The notes: generated by a model not told the origin, from the sequence alone. A stretch of DNA of 64,000 nucleotides from Bacillota bacterium (GCA_021787335.1 JAJYMC010000034.1:62001-126000), one strand, 5' to 3'; counted from the first letter of the stretch, positions 32,801-39,987 are shown. Numbers and translations are program-made.

Positions 32801-34401
32801 GTCCCGCCGCGGGTCGTCTCGAGGGTCGTGTCGTGCAGGAAGGTGTGGTCGGGGGCCTGGCTGACGGCGATGATGACCGAGTCGGCGGGGATGAGGAACT
32901 CGGAGCCGGGGACGGGCACGGGGCGACGACGTCCATCGGGGCCGGCCTCGCCGAGGGCGTTGCGGAGGCACTCGATGGCCTCGACCCGCTCGTCGGCGGC
33001 CCCGATGATGCGGACCGGCGCGGTCAAGAACTCGAAGCGGACGCCCTCTTCGCGGGCCTCCTCGACCTCCTCGGGGAGGGCCGTCATCTCGGCCTCGGAA
33101 CGGCGGTAGGCCACGGTGACCTCCTCGGCCCCCAGGCGCAGGGCCGTGCGGGCGGCGTCGATGGCCGTGTTGCCGCCGCCGATGACCACCGCCCGGCGCC
33201 CCACGTTCACCCGCTCGCCCAGGTTGACCTGGCGCAGGAAGGCGACCCCGTGGAAGACGCCCCTCAGGTCCTCGCCGTAGATGCCGATGCGCTGCGGGGC
33301 GTGGGCCCCGACGGACAGGAGGACGGCGCCGTAGCCCTGGGCGAAGAGGTCGTCGACATCCAGGTCGCGGCCGATGGCCACGCCCGTCCGGAGCTCGATG
33401 CCGGTCTTCAGGATCTGGTCGATCTCCGCCTCGACGAGCCGCTTGGGCAGCCGGTATTCGGGGATGCCGACCCGCATCATCCCGCCGGCCACGTCGAGGG
33501 CCTCGAAGATGGTCACCCCGTAGCCGCGCCGCCGCAGGTGATAGGCGGCGGCCAGGCCGGCCGGGCCAGAGCCGACGACGGCGACGCTCTCGGGGTGCGT
33601 CCGCGGGAGCACCGGGACGCCCTCCGGGTACAGCTCGTCGAGGTGGCTCAGGACGTGGTCCCCGACGAAGCGCTTCAGCCGGGAGATGGCCACCGGGTCG
33701 TCGACCTCGCCGCGCTGGCAGATGCCCTCACACGGGTGATGGCAGGCGGTCCCGCAGATGATCGGGAAGGGCATCTCCTGGCGGATGAGCTCCCAGGCCT
33801 CGCGGTACTTGCCGCGGGCGATGAGGCTGACGAAACCCTGGGTGTTGATGTCCGACGGGCAGGCCATCCGGCAGGGGGACTGGCCGCGCTTGTCGATGGC
33901 GTATTTGTTCGGGCTGGACTGCGGGAACAGCCGGTAGATGGCCTTCCGCTGGCCCATCCCCTGGTTGAAGGCGTCGGGCAGCTCGACCGGGCAGGCCGCC
34001 TCGCAGTCGCCGCAGCCGGTGCAGGCCTCCAGGTCGACGTAGCGGGGGAGCTGACGGACCTCGGCGGTGAAGCGGCCGGGCTCGCCCTGGAGCGCGGTGA
34101 CCTCGGCCAGGGTGTGGAGGACGATGTTCGGGTGGTTGAGGCAGTCGGTCATCTTCGGCCCGAGGAGGCACATCGAGCAGTCGTTGGTCGGAAAGGTCTT
34201 GTCGAGCTGGGCCATCTTACCGCCGATGGACGGCTCGCGGGTGACCAGGTGGACCAGGTAGCCCGACTGGGCCAGGTCCAGCGAGGCCTGGATGCCGGCG
34301 ATGCCGCCGCCGACGACGAGGACGGCGCCGGTGACCGGGGCCACGGCCGCGGGGGCCGCCGCGGACCGGTCCCGCGAAAATTGAGCCGATTGTTGCTCCA
34401 C
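29890..34401 (-). CDS. Giant HdrA-GltD-HdrA flavoprotein with C-terminal ferredoxin
   Basis: This 1503-residue FAD and iron-sulfur protein is much longer than normal HdrA (about 650). In order: an HdrA-type FAD fold (G-G-G-I-A-G at 31-36, then D-C-S-M-C-L-L-G-P-K-M); a 4Fe-4S knuckle C-T-G-C-G-D-C-E-A-A-C-P; a GltD-like NADPH:acceptor module from about 165 to 590 (C-R-M-A-C-P-S-D-I-N, V-V-G-S-G-P-A-G-L-A-A-A, V-I-G-G-G-N-T-A-I-D-A); an HdrA middle part (C-V-G-S-R-D-T, C-C-M-Y-S-T-K-E-A); a second HdrA core (C-R-C-G-I-N-I, V-V-G-G-G-L-A-G-M-Q-S-A, C-V-G-S-R-Q-E-G); and two C-terminal 4Fe-4S ferredoxin motifs (C-A-A-C-L-T-C-V-R-V-C-P and C-R-G-C-G-T-C-A-G-E-C-P). It probably passes NAD(P)H electrons to ferredoxin or a disulfide-reductase partner, possibly by bifurcation. 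No HdrBC genes are nearby. The GTG at 34401 has GGAGGT nine bases upstream; GTG 34410 is too close to it. Confidence 0.85.
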   Translation of the reverse strand: MEQQSAQFSRDRSAAAPAAVAPVTGAVLVVGGGIAGIQASLDLAQSGYLVHLVTREPSIGGKMAQLDKTFPTNDCSMCLLGPKMTDCLNHPNIVLHTLAEVTALQGEPGRFTAEVRQLPRYVDLEACTGCGDCEAACPVELPDAFNQGMGQRKAIYRLFPQSSPNKYAIDKRGQSPCRMACPSDINTQGFVSLIARGKYREAWELIRQEMPFPIICGTACHHPCEGICQRGEVDDPVAISRLKRFVGDHVLSHLDELYPEGVPVLPRTHPESVAVVGSGPAGLAAAYHLRRRGYGVTIFEALDVAGGMMRVGIPEYRLPKRLVEAEIDQILKTGIELRTGVAIGRDLDVDDLFAQGYGAVLLSVGAHAPQRIGIYGEDLRGVFHGVAFLRQVNLGERVNVGRRAVVIGGGNTAIDAARTALRLGAEEVTVAYRRSEAEMTALPEEVEEAREEGVRFEFLTAPVRIIGAADERVEAIECLRNALGEAGPDGRRRPVPVPGSEFLIPADSVIIAVSQAPDHTFLHDTTLETTRGGTIIADPLTLATKLPGVFAAGDAVSGPATLVEAAAAGKEAAESIDRYLRGWDLRAGRARRPRAEDAKRLDIDTTGTARRRREPLPRLAAAERRRSFAEVVGGYTAESASTEAQRCLSCGGCSECKQCEAACKRQAVRHDEGPTAESVAVGAVILAPGFSLVDAKALGEFGYGVYPNVITGLEFERLLSATGPSRGELRRPGDGHHPRKVAFIQCVGSRDTKRGASYCSAVCCMYSTKEATIAREHDPACQSTIFHLDLRAQGKGFDRYVDSAKRDSGVRYIRAFISGVKEDPATGDLTIRYALDGKLHEERFDLVVLATGLRPPAASRELAATFGIDLDRHGFADWSKASPARLSKGGIFVAGGFAGPRDIPETVMSAGAAAAEANSLLALARGTLTRPRAYPAERDVGGEDPRTGVFVCRCGINIASVVNVGAVVAAAARLPGVAHAEEFLFTCSQDSLRKIRETVEEKQLNRVVIASCTIRTHLPLFRDALREAGLNPFLGEMTNIREQCSWVHKSNPAAATAKAIDLVKMAVAKAAVLEPLTTFPVPVVKRAMVVGGGLAGMQSALSLATMGFPVTLVERTAALGGHLADLASTLDIPDVPAYLDDLIAQVDAEPGIEVLTEAVVKDFHGHAGHFTTRLEVPGADGGRKAVDVEHGVVVVATGGREYRPSEYLYGTDPRVLTRLEFERRLKAHEPTIATRRAVFIQCVGSRQEGRLYCSRTCCSGAIKDALALKEADPSCETYVLFRDVRAYGLAEDHYRLARERGVVFIRYEEDAKPIVAATPTQLDVTVTDADTGMTVALGADLVVLGTAALPSEGTAEAARAFKLPLTEDGFLSELHAKLGPVDFPSQGLFLCGLAHSPKSIVESITQAQAAASRAATILAQEALTVGGIVATVDPDRCAACLTCVRVCPFDVPLINEDGIAVIDPVQCRGCGTCAGECPGKAIELPQYKDRQIAAMLRSLAAGD

Positions 34402-34867
34402 CGCACACACACCTCCGTCACTTTACTTTGAAAAAGCCTCGGAAAAGCGCTCAGAACGGCCTTTTCTAGCACGCCTTTCGTTTCGCGTTTGTGAATGTGA
34501 AGCCCGGAACGCAAGAAAGCGGGCATCGCCCGCTTTCCCCTTCGCTAGCTTTGCTTTTTCAGTTGGCCCGGGACCCGCCCGCGGCGGTCCGCCGGGCTGT
34601 TCTGGTCGAAATGTGAGGCACTCGCACAAGCGACCTCACCTCTTGTGGGGCGTCGGGCAAAACCGCTGCCCAAGCGACGTCCGTATTGTCAGTCTATTCG
34701 GGAAAAGGGCGGAGTTATCCTTCCGGCGGAGTGCGGATGGCGCACATTTTCCAGTCGAATAAGGCTTCCGGGGCGAAGGATAATAACTAGGCGGGGGCTC
34801 AAGGCGCCCGCGGCCGGGCAAAGGCGCAGCGACATGGGGCGTCGAGGCCCGAAACGCGAAGGGGGTC
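34402..34867. other. Divergent intergenic region between the HdrA-like and second CpgS-like genes
   Basis: This 466-base gap must hold the promoters of two divergent genes. The only strong structure is a hairpin at 34517-34537. Toward the + gene there is an AT-rich patch GGATAATAACTA (34777-34788) that may hold a -10 box, without an evident -35. I see no gene in it; short open frames here lack starts with ribosome binding sites. Confidence 0.5.
34517..34537 (-). terminator. Hairpin in the HdrA leader, possible attenuator
   Basis: AAAGCGGGC (34517-34525) and GCCCGCTTT (34529-34537) form a nine-base stem around ATC. On the - strand it is followed by CTTGCG, so only the TTT within the stem provides U residues. 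It lies about 115 bases before the HdrA-like start, inside its likely leader, so it may attenuate rather than end a gene. Confidence 0.4.
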
Positions 34868-36301
34868 ATGCGCTTGCAGGACGGTGTCAGGAAGGTCATC
34901 ATCATGGGAGCCGCCGGTCGCGACTTCCACAACTTCAACGTTTATTTCCGGGACAACCCGCACTATCAGGTGGTCGCCTTCACGGCCACCCAGATTCCGA
35001 ACATCGAGGGCCGGGTGTACCCGCCGGAGCTGGCCGGCGGCGGGTATCCCGAGGGGATCCCCATCTACCCCGAGTCCGACCTGACCAAGCTGGTCACCAA
35101 CACCCACGCCGAGCAGGTCATCTTCGCCTACAGCGACGTCCCCTTCGACCACGTCATGCACAAGGCCTCGCAGGTCATCGCGGCCGGGGCCGACTTTCGG
35201 TTGATGGGCCCGCGGACGACGATGCTCAAGGCCCGCCGGCCGGTCATCGCCGTCACCGCCGTGCGGACCGGGGTGGGAAAGTCCCAGACCACCCGGCGCG
35301 TGGCCGACATCCTGCGGCAGATGGGCCACCGAGTGGTCGCCGTCCGCCACCCGATGCCCTATGGGAACCTCCTGAGCCAGGCGGCCGAGCGCTTCGCCAC
35401 CTACGAGGACCTGGACGCCAACCGCTGCACCATCGAGGAGCGCGAGGAGTTCGAGCCGCTCATCGACCGCGGCGTGGTCGTCTACGCGGGCGTCGACTAC
35501 GAACGCATCCTCCGCGCGGCCGAGCGTGAGGCCGACGTCATCATCTGGGATGGCGGCAACAACGATCTCCCGTTCTACTGGCCCGACCTCCACATCGTCC
35601 TGGTCGACCCGCACCGCCCGGGCCACGAGATAGCCTTCCACCCCGGCGAGAGCAACCTGCGCATGGCCGACGTGGCCATCATCAACAAGATCGAGACGGC
35701 CGACCCGAAGGGCATCGACATCGTCAGGAGGAACATCGGTCGCTACAACCCGGACGCGACGGTCATCGACGCGGCCTCGCCGATCTTTGTCGACGACCCC
35801 GGCCTCATCCGCGGCCGTCGGGCCCTGGTCATCGAGGACGGGCCGACCCTCACCCACGGGGAGATGGCTTATGGGGCCGGCGTCATCGCGGCCCGCAAGT
35901 TCGGGGCGACCGAGCTCATCGACCCGCGACCCTACGCCGTCGGGACCATCGCCCGGACCTACGAGAAGTATCCGAAGGTCGGGACGCTCCTGCCGGCCAT
36001 GGGCTACAGCGGCCAGCAGGTCCGCGACCTCCAGGAGACGATCAACGCCTGCCCGGCCGAGGTCGTCGTCGTGGCCACGCCCATCGACCTGCGCCGGATC
36101 ATCCGCATCGAGCATCCGGCCGTCCGCGTCCGCTACGAACTGCAGGAGATCGGCCAGCCGACCTTGACCGAGGTCATCGAACGGGTGCCCGGGGTCGGCC
36201 GCGAGGCGGGCCACCGTAGCCGCCCGACCGGCTGGGTCGAACCGTCGCTCCGGCCGTACGCCCCACCCGAGGCCTGGCCGCCGGGGCCACCCCAGTCCTG
36301 A
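34868..36301 (+). CDS. P-loop enzyme annotated in relatives as cyclic 2,3-diphosphoglycerate synthetase (copy 2)
   Basis: This 477-residue paralogue of the gene at 23474 matches it through long identical blocks (A-A-G-R-D-F-H-N-F-N, A-V-R-T-G-V-G-K-S-Q-T-T-R, C-T-I-E-E-R-E-E, V-V-A-T-P-I-D-L-R-R). It adds a proline-rich C-terminal tail of about 35 residues. Walker A and the N-K-I-E-T / E-D-G-P-T-L-T-H-G-E motifs are intact. The start may be ATG 34868 or TTG 34874; the TTG has AAGGGGG at better spacing. Function is unestablished; the context here is a divergent HdrA-like flavoprotein and a downstream DUF421 protein, not argF. Two diverged copies in one window suggest separate roles. Confidence 0.75.
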   Translation: MRLQDGVRKVIIMGAAGRDFHNFNVYFRDNPHYQVVAFTATQIPNIEGRVYPPELAGGGYPEGIPIYPESDLTKLVTNTHAEQVIFAYSDVPFDHVMHKASQVIAAGADFRLMGPRTTMLKARRPVIAVTAVRTGVGKSQTTRRVADILRQMGHRVVAVRHPMPYGNLLSQAAERFATYEDLDANRCTIEEREEFEPLIDRGVVVYAGVDYERILRAAEREADVIIWDGGNNDLPFYWPDLHIVLVDPHRPGHEIAFHPGESNLRMADVAIINKIETADPKGIDIVRRNIGRYNPDATVIDAASPIFVDDPGLIRGRRALVIEDGPTLTHGEMAYGAGVIAARKFGATELIDPRPYAVGTIARTYEKYPKVGTLLPAMGYSGQQVRDLQETINACPAEVVVVATPIDLRRIIRIEHPAVRVRYELQEIGQPTLTEVIERVPGVGREAGHRSRPTGWVEPSLRPYAPPEAWPPGPPQS

Positions 36302-36326
36302 ACCCGGGGCCTGGACAAGGAGACCG

Positions 36327-37082
36327 ATGAACGTCATCGTCAAGACCGTCGGCCTGTATGCCTTCGCCCTCTTCCTCTTCCGCGTGATGGGGCAGAGGAC
36401 CCTCGGAGACATGCAGGCCTTCGATTTCGTGGTCGTCATCGCGGTGGCCGAGATCCTCGGCGCCCCGCTGGCCGACCCCCGGCTCCCCATGAACCCCGCC
36501 CTGCTGGCCATCGTCACCCTCGTCGGCCTGCAGCTGGTGCTGGCCTGGCTGTGCGTGAGGAGTTCGTTCGTGAGGTGGGTCCTCGAGGGGCGGCCGCTGC
36601 TCGTCGTCTGGCGCGGCCGCATCCTGGAGGGCAACCTCATCCGGGCCAAGATCAGCCGGGAGGAGTTCGCCGAACGCCTCAGGGAGAAGGGCGTCGCCAC
36701 GCTGGACGAGGTCGCCCGGGCCTACCTGGAGACCGACGGGAACGTCAGCGTGCTCAGAAGGAAAGACCGCCGGCCGTTGACCGCGGCCGACCTCAAGGGC
36801 CTGGACCTCATCAAGGAAGGACGGCTCCGGCGGGACAATCTCGACCGGGCCGGGATCGACCTGGACCGCCTGAAGACGCTCCTCCAGCGGCAGGGCGTGC
36901 GGCGGATGATCGACGTGGAGACGGCCATCCTCGGTCCCAGCGGCCGGCTGGACGTGCGGAAGAAGCGCCGGCCGGGCGAGGCCGATAAAGGTCGGCCGGG
37001 CGAGGCCGATAAAGGTCGGTCGGGCGAGGCCGCGGATAAGAGGAAGAGCCCTCCGGACAACGAAGATGGAAAAGGTAAATGA
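36327..37082 (+). CDS. DUF421 (YetF-like) membrane protein
   Basis: This 251-residue protein has three hydrophobic segments at its N-terminus (about 5-20, 30-48 and 55-75), then the soluble DUF421/YetF domain: R-P-L-L-V-V-W-R-G-R-I-L and I-S-R-E-E-F-A-E-R-L-R-E-K-G are characteristic. In Bacillus, YetF-type proteins affect spore or membrane properties, but no reaction is known. The C-terminal 45 residues form a lysine/arginine/proline-rich tail with an eight-residue repeat R-P-G-E-A-D-K-G. The ATG at 36327 follows AAGGAGACCG. It lies 25 bases after the second CpgS-like gene and is probably co-transcribed with it. Confidence 0.8.
   Translation: MNVIVKTVGLYAFALFLFRVMGQRTLGDMQAFDFVVVIAVAEILGAPLADPRLPMNPALLAIVTLVGLQLVLAWLCVRSSFVRWVLEGRPLLVVWRGRILEGNLIRAKISREEFAERLREKGVATLDEVARAYLETDGNVSVLRRKDRRPLTAADLKGLDLIKEGRLRRDNLDRAGIDLDRLKTLLQRQGVRRMIDVETAILGPSGRLDVRKKRRPGEADKGRPGEADKGRSGEAADKRKSPPDNEDGKGK
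36969..37030 (+). repeat. 24-bp tandem repeat in the DUF421 gene
   Basis: Two identical 24-bp units (36969-36992 and 36993-37016) are followed by a partial third (37017-37030). They encode R-P-G-E-A-D-K-G twice and then R-S-G-E-A. Being a multiple of three, the array can expand or shrink without breaking the frame. It lies in the positively charged C-terminal tail. Confidence 0.85.
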
Positions 37083-37170
37083 GCCCGGCGAATACCGTAT
37101 GGCGATGCCCGTCTGAGGAACGACGGACGCCCGCCCTGCGGAATCCGGCCGGGGAAGCGGAGGGTGAAGA

Positions 37171-37443
37171 TTGGACTGGAGAGCGCTGTTCAGTACGTTC
37201 GGACTCATCTTCCTGGCTGAGCTGGGGGACAAGACTCAGCTCACGACGATGACCCTGGCCGCCCAGAGCAAGTCGCCGTGGTCGATCTTCCTGGGGTCGG
37301 CCGCCGCCCTTGTCCTCACGTCACTGCTTGGGGTGGTCTTCGGAAGCGCCCTGACCCGGCTCATCCCAAAGGAGTACCTACACACCGGGGCCGGGTTGGC
37401 CTTCATCGTCCTCGGCCTGTTGCTCGTCTTTCGCAAGCTTTGA
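37171..37443 (+). CDS. TMEM165/GDT1 family protein, half-size
   Basis: This 90-residue membrane protein shows F-L-A-E-L-G-D-K-T-Q-L-T-T near residue 12, the E-x-G-D-K-T motif of the UPF0016/GDT1 cation transporters (Mn2+/Ca2+, proton-coupled in characterised members). Full-length members have two such repeats in about 190 residues; this gene has only one, so it may work as a homodimer. Three hydrophobic segments are visible (about 5-25, 35-55 and 65-88). The TTG at 37171 follows CGGAGGGTGAAGA. No second half-gene is nearby, and no yybP-ykoY-type leader could be recognised upstream. Confidence 0.8.
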   Translation: MDWRALFSTFGLIFLAELGDKTQLTTMTLAAQSKSPWSIFLGSAAALVLTSLLGVVFGSALTRLIPKEYLHTGAGLAFIVLGLLLVFRKL

Positions 37444-37521
37444 ACCTGAAGGGCATCCCTGTCGCCGGTCAGCCCGGCCCTAGCGGGCCGTTTGTTGTCC
37501 CGCCTGGGCGCCATGGGGGGC

Positions 37522-37583
37522 GGAAAAGAGGTTTTGCCCACTCCGGGGAAGAATCCCCCGACCGTGGGTAGAGCCTCTTTTCC
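37522..37583 (+). promoter_or_regulatory. Three-tier nested hairpin upstream of the sigma factor gene
   Basis: The outer stem GGAAAAGAGG (37522-37531) pairs perfectly with CCTCTTTTCC (37574-37583). Inside, CCCAC (37537-37541) pairs with GTGGG (37564-37568), and CGGGG (37544-37548) with CCCCG (37556-37560). The 62-base structure ends 30 bases before the sigma factor ATG. It has no T tract after it. It may be a regulatory leader, a recognition site, or a small structured RNA. Confidence 0.5.
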
Positions 37584-37613
37584 AGGTTTCAGACTGCGCC
37601 CCGGAGGCGAACG

Positions 37614-38213
37614 ATGAGCCCGGCCCGAAAGCCGTCCGGTCCGTCCGATGAGGCCCTCGTCCGCCGGTCCCTCGACGGGGACCGATGGGCGTTCACGGAA
37701 ATCGTCGACCGGTACAAGGGCCCCATCTATAACGTGGCCTACCGGATGCTGCGCCAGCGCGAAGACGCTGAGGACGTGGCCCAGGAGGTCTTTTTGCACG
37801 TCTACCGGGCCCTTGACAAGTTCGACCTGGAGCAACGGTTCTCGCCCTGGATCTACCGCATCGCCTCCAACCTGTGTCTGGACAAGCTGCGGAAGAACAA
37901 GAACGTGACCATCTCTCTGGACGCCCCGCTGGCCGAGGACCGTGGCCTGTACCGACAGATCCCCGACGCGGCGGAGGGGCCGCCCGAGCTGGCCGCGAAC
38001 GCTGAGACCCGGCGAGAGATCCAGGCGGCCATCGACGCCCTGCCAGAGAAGTACCGCCTGATAGTCATCCTTCGCCACACCCGCGACCTGGCCTACGAGG
38101 AGATCGCCGAGGCCATGGACCTGCCCCTCGGCACCGTCAAGACCCGGCTCTTCCGGGCCCGCGAGTTCCTCCGCCGGTACCTCGAGGGACAGCGGATGGA
38201 TCTGGAGGACTGA
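37614..38213 (+). CDS. ECF-type RNA polymerase sigma factor (SigW/RpoE-like)
   Basis: This 199-residue sigma-70 family protein has only regions 2 and 4, as in extracytoplasmic-function sigma factors. Region 2 includes I-Y-N-V-A-Y-R-M-L-R and D-A-E-D-V-A-Q-E-V-F near residues 40-60, with the W-I-Y-R-I-A-S-N-L element. Region 4 (about 140-185) has L-P-E-K-Y-R-L-I-V-I-L-R-H and the helix-turn-helix Y-E-E-I-A-E-A-M-D-L-P-L-G-T-V-K-T-R-L-F. The ATG at 37614 follows CCGGAGGCGAACG. It is followed three bases later by its probable zinc anti-sigma factor. Target promoters are unknown; the decaheme cytochrome gene downstream is one candidate. Confidence 0.92.
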   Translation: MSPARKPSGPSDEALVRRSLDGDRWAFTEIVDRYKGPIYNVAYRMLRQREDAEDVAQEVFLHVYRALDKFDLEQRFSPWIYRIASNLCLDKLRKNKNVTISLDAPLAEDRGLYRQIPDAAEGPPELAANAETRREIQAAIDALPEKYRLIVILRHTRDLAYEEIAEAMDLPLGTVKTRLFRAREFLRRYLEGQRMDLED

Positions 38214-38216
38214 AAG

Positions 38217-38513
38217 ATGCTCATGAAGTGCGAGGAAGTGTACCATTTCCTGCAGGCCTACTTGGATGGGGAGATCGGCCCCGAGGAGGAGCGCAAGCTC
38301 GAGGCCCACGTGCGGCTGTGCCCCTCGTGCAAGAAGAAGCTTTTTTCCCTACAGGGCCTGATCACGTCGATCGAGGACCTCGATGAGGCCCGACCGGACG
38401 AGGGTTTCACCAAGCGGCTCATCGAGCGGCTACCGGAAATCGCCGAACCGGCCCGCCGGACCGACCGCGGTGGCTTCTGGCGGAGGTTCCTGGGGCCGCG
38501 TCCGAGGGGATAG
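38217..38513 (+). CDS. Zinc-finger anti-sigma factor, soluble
   Basis: This is a 98-residue protein with a zinc-associated anti-sigma (ZAS) domain: C-E-E-V-Y-H-F-L near the N-terminus and E-A-H-V-R-L-C-P-S-C at about 29-38, giving the H-x3-C-x2-C core. It would bind and hold the sigma factor encoded three bases upstream. Most partners of SigW-type factors have a membrane segment; this one ends after about 60 further charged residues without any hydrophobic stretch, so it should be cytosolic and might sense redox or metal state, as RsrA-type proteins do. The start is ATG 38217 (or ATG 38223). Confidence 0.85.
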   Translation: MLMKCEEVYHFLQAYLDGEIGPEEERKLEAHVRLCPSCKKKLFSLQGLITSIEDLDEARPDEGFTKRLIERLPEIAEPARRTDRGGFWRRFLGPRPRG

Positions 38514-38565
38514 CCCCTGGCACGCGGGGGACGCTAGAACGTAGGTCACGTTAGGGGGGCTCGCG

Positions 38566-39897
38566 ATGAGGATAAGCGACCAGCAGCTCGAGGCGATCAT
38601 CAAGAAATGCCTTGACGGCATCAAACAGGACCCGAAGAACTGGGTCTTACATCACGACCTGGCCGTCGCCTACATGCAGAAGAAGCAGTTCGACCAGGCG
38701 CAAAAGGAGTTCCAGGAGACCCTGAGGCTGGACCCGCTCAACGTCAGCGCTCATTACCTCCTGGGGGTGTCCTACTCCGAGCAACTCCTCTTCGACGAGG
38801 CCCTGGACCACTTCAAAGAGGTCACCAAGCTCAACCCGAAGCACGCCCATGCCCGCTTCTTCATGGGCAAGGTCTACGCCATCAAGGGGATGCTGGACGC
38901 GGCCGTCCACGAGCTGAAGAAGGCCATCGAGCTTGACCCGAAGAACCGGTCGGCCCTGGCTCCGACCTATCTCGGTGAGGTCTATCTGGCCATGGGCAAG
39001 CTCGACGAGGCCGTCGAGGCCTGGGGCAAGGCGTCCGAGCTCGACCCGAACAACCCCACCATCCACCAGAACATCGGGGCCGCGCTGGTCGACGCCGGCC
39101 GCTTCGATCAGGGCATCGCCGAGTGCCAGAAGGCCCTCCGGTTGGGCGGGGACAACCCCAATGTGCAATACAACCTGGGCGTGGCCTTCGCCGCCCGCCG
39201 GCAGCTCGACCGGGCCGTCGAGCACTTCAAGAAGACCCTCGAGGGGGCCCCCGGGGACGTCCGGACGCTCGTCAACCTGGGCGAGGTCTACGCCCTCAAG
39301 GGCGACATCAAGGCCGCCCGGGCCCAGTGGGAGCAGGCCCTGGAGAAGGACCCGAACAACGCCGACGCCCGCTACAACGTCGGCCTGACCCTGGCCCAGA
39401 CCGGCGACATGGAAGGGGCCATCGGGGCGTGGCGGCGGGTCATCGAAATCAACCCGCGGTTCGACCGGGCCGTCATCAACATCGCCGTCGCCCTGTCACT
39501 GCTCGGGCGGCACGATGAGGCCATCGTCGAGTGGCGGCACCTGGGTGAGCTGGCCCCGGACAACCCGGACGTGCCGGTCAACATCGGGGAGAACCTCCTC
39601 CGCATCGGCCGGGCGGATGAGGCCGCCGTCTCGTTCGATAAGGCCCTCTCTTTTGGGGAGAATAACGCGCGGGCTCATTTCGGGCTCGGCGCCGCTCGCC
39701 TGCAGCTGGGAGACTTGGACCAGACCCTGTCCCACTGGAAGCGGGCTAAGGAGATCGACTCCAACTTTGCCCTGAACCTGCAGCCGGTGATCAAGACCTG
39801 CTTGACCAAGGAGCAGGCGGCCAAGGCGGAACAGGCGGCGAAAGGGGGGGACCGCGCGGCCTTAGAGGCAGTCCGGTCGATAAAGAGTCTGCTCTAG
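38566..39897 (+). CDS. Tetratricopeptide repeat protein
   Basis: This 443-residue cytosolic protein is built almost entirely of TPR units, about eleven: blocks of the form L-D-P-x-N-x-x-A-H-Y-x-L-G repeat every 34 residues from about residue 18 (for example L-D-P-L-N-V-S-A-H-Y-L-L-G and L-N-P-K-H-A-H-A-R-F-F-M-G). There is no signal peptide, membrane segment or enzymatic domain, so it is probably a scaffold. The ATG at 38566 follows TTAGGGGGGCTCGCG. It lies 52 bases after the anti-sigma gene, possibly in the same transcript. Its stop touches the direct repeats upstream of the cytochrome promoter. Confidence 0.88.
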   Translation: MRISDQQLEAIIKKCLDGIKQDPKNWVLHHDLAVAYMQKKQFDQAQKEFQETLRLDPLNVSAHYLLGVSYSEQLLFDEALDHFKEVTKLNPKHAHARFFMGKVYAIKGMLDAAVHELKKAIELDPKNRSALAPTYLGEVYLAMGKLDEAVEAWGKASELDPNNPTIHQNIGAALVDAGRFDQGIAECQKALRLGGDNPNVQYNLGVAFAARRQLDRAVEHFKKTLEGAPGDVRTLVNLGEVYALKGDIKAARAQWEQALEKDPNNADARYNVGLTLAQTGDMEGAIGAWRRVIEINPRFDRAVINIAVALSLLGRHDEAIVEWRHLGELAPDNPDVPVNIGENLLRIGRADEAAVSFDKALSFGENNARAHFGLGAARLQLGDLDQTLSHWKRAKEIDSNFALNLQPVIKTCLTKEQAAKAEQAAKGGDRAALEAVRSIKSLL

Positions 39898-39929
39898 GGG
39901 CTGAACCGGCCACCTTTCAGGGCTGAACC
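39898..39929 (+). repeat. Direct repeats upstream of the cytochrome promoter
   Basis: GGGCTGAACC occurs at 39898-39907 and again at 39920-39929. The 22-bp period places both copies on the same face of the helix (two turns). The second copy ends 15 bases before the -35 box, the usual position of an activator site. No protein can be named. Confidence 0.6.
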
Positions 39930-39944
39930 ATTCCCGCTCGGGTA

Positions 39945-39975
39945 TTGACGCCCCCCCGGCCCCCCATGATATAAT
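39945..39975 (+). promoter_or_regulatory. Extended -10 promoter for the decaheme cytochrome
   Basis: TTGACG (39945-39950) and a perfect TATAAT (39970-39975) are separated by 19 bases, two more than optimal. TGA precedes the -10, giving an extended TGnTATAAT. The spacing suggests help from an activator bound at the direct repeats just upstream. Transcription should begin near 39982, about 100 bases before the gene. Confidence 0.7.
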
Positions 39976-39987
39976 TGCTCAGGTACT

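Noticed and set aside
30523-34431. A 1302-codon open frame on the + strand opposite the HdrA-like gene.
   Set aside because: It is the antisense shadow of a GC-rich gene: low-complexity, rich in Gly/Ala/Asp/Val, without any domain, while the - strand frame shows many FAD and iron-sulfur motifs.
37083-37170. A yybP-ykoY manganese riboswitch before the GDT1-like gene, as in other bacteria.
   Set aside because: The 88-base gap is too short and shows none of the conserved loop sequences of that class.
39951-39969. A MerR-type operator in the 19-base promoter spacer of the cytochrome gene.
   Set aside because: The long spacer fits MerR control, but the spacer is a C/G run without dyad symmetry.
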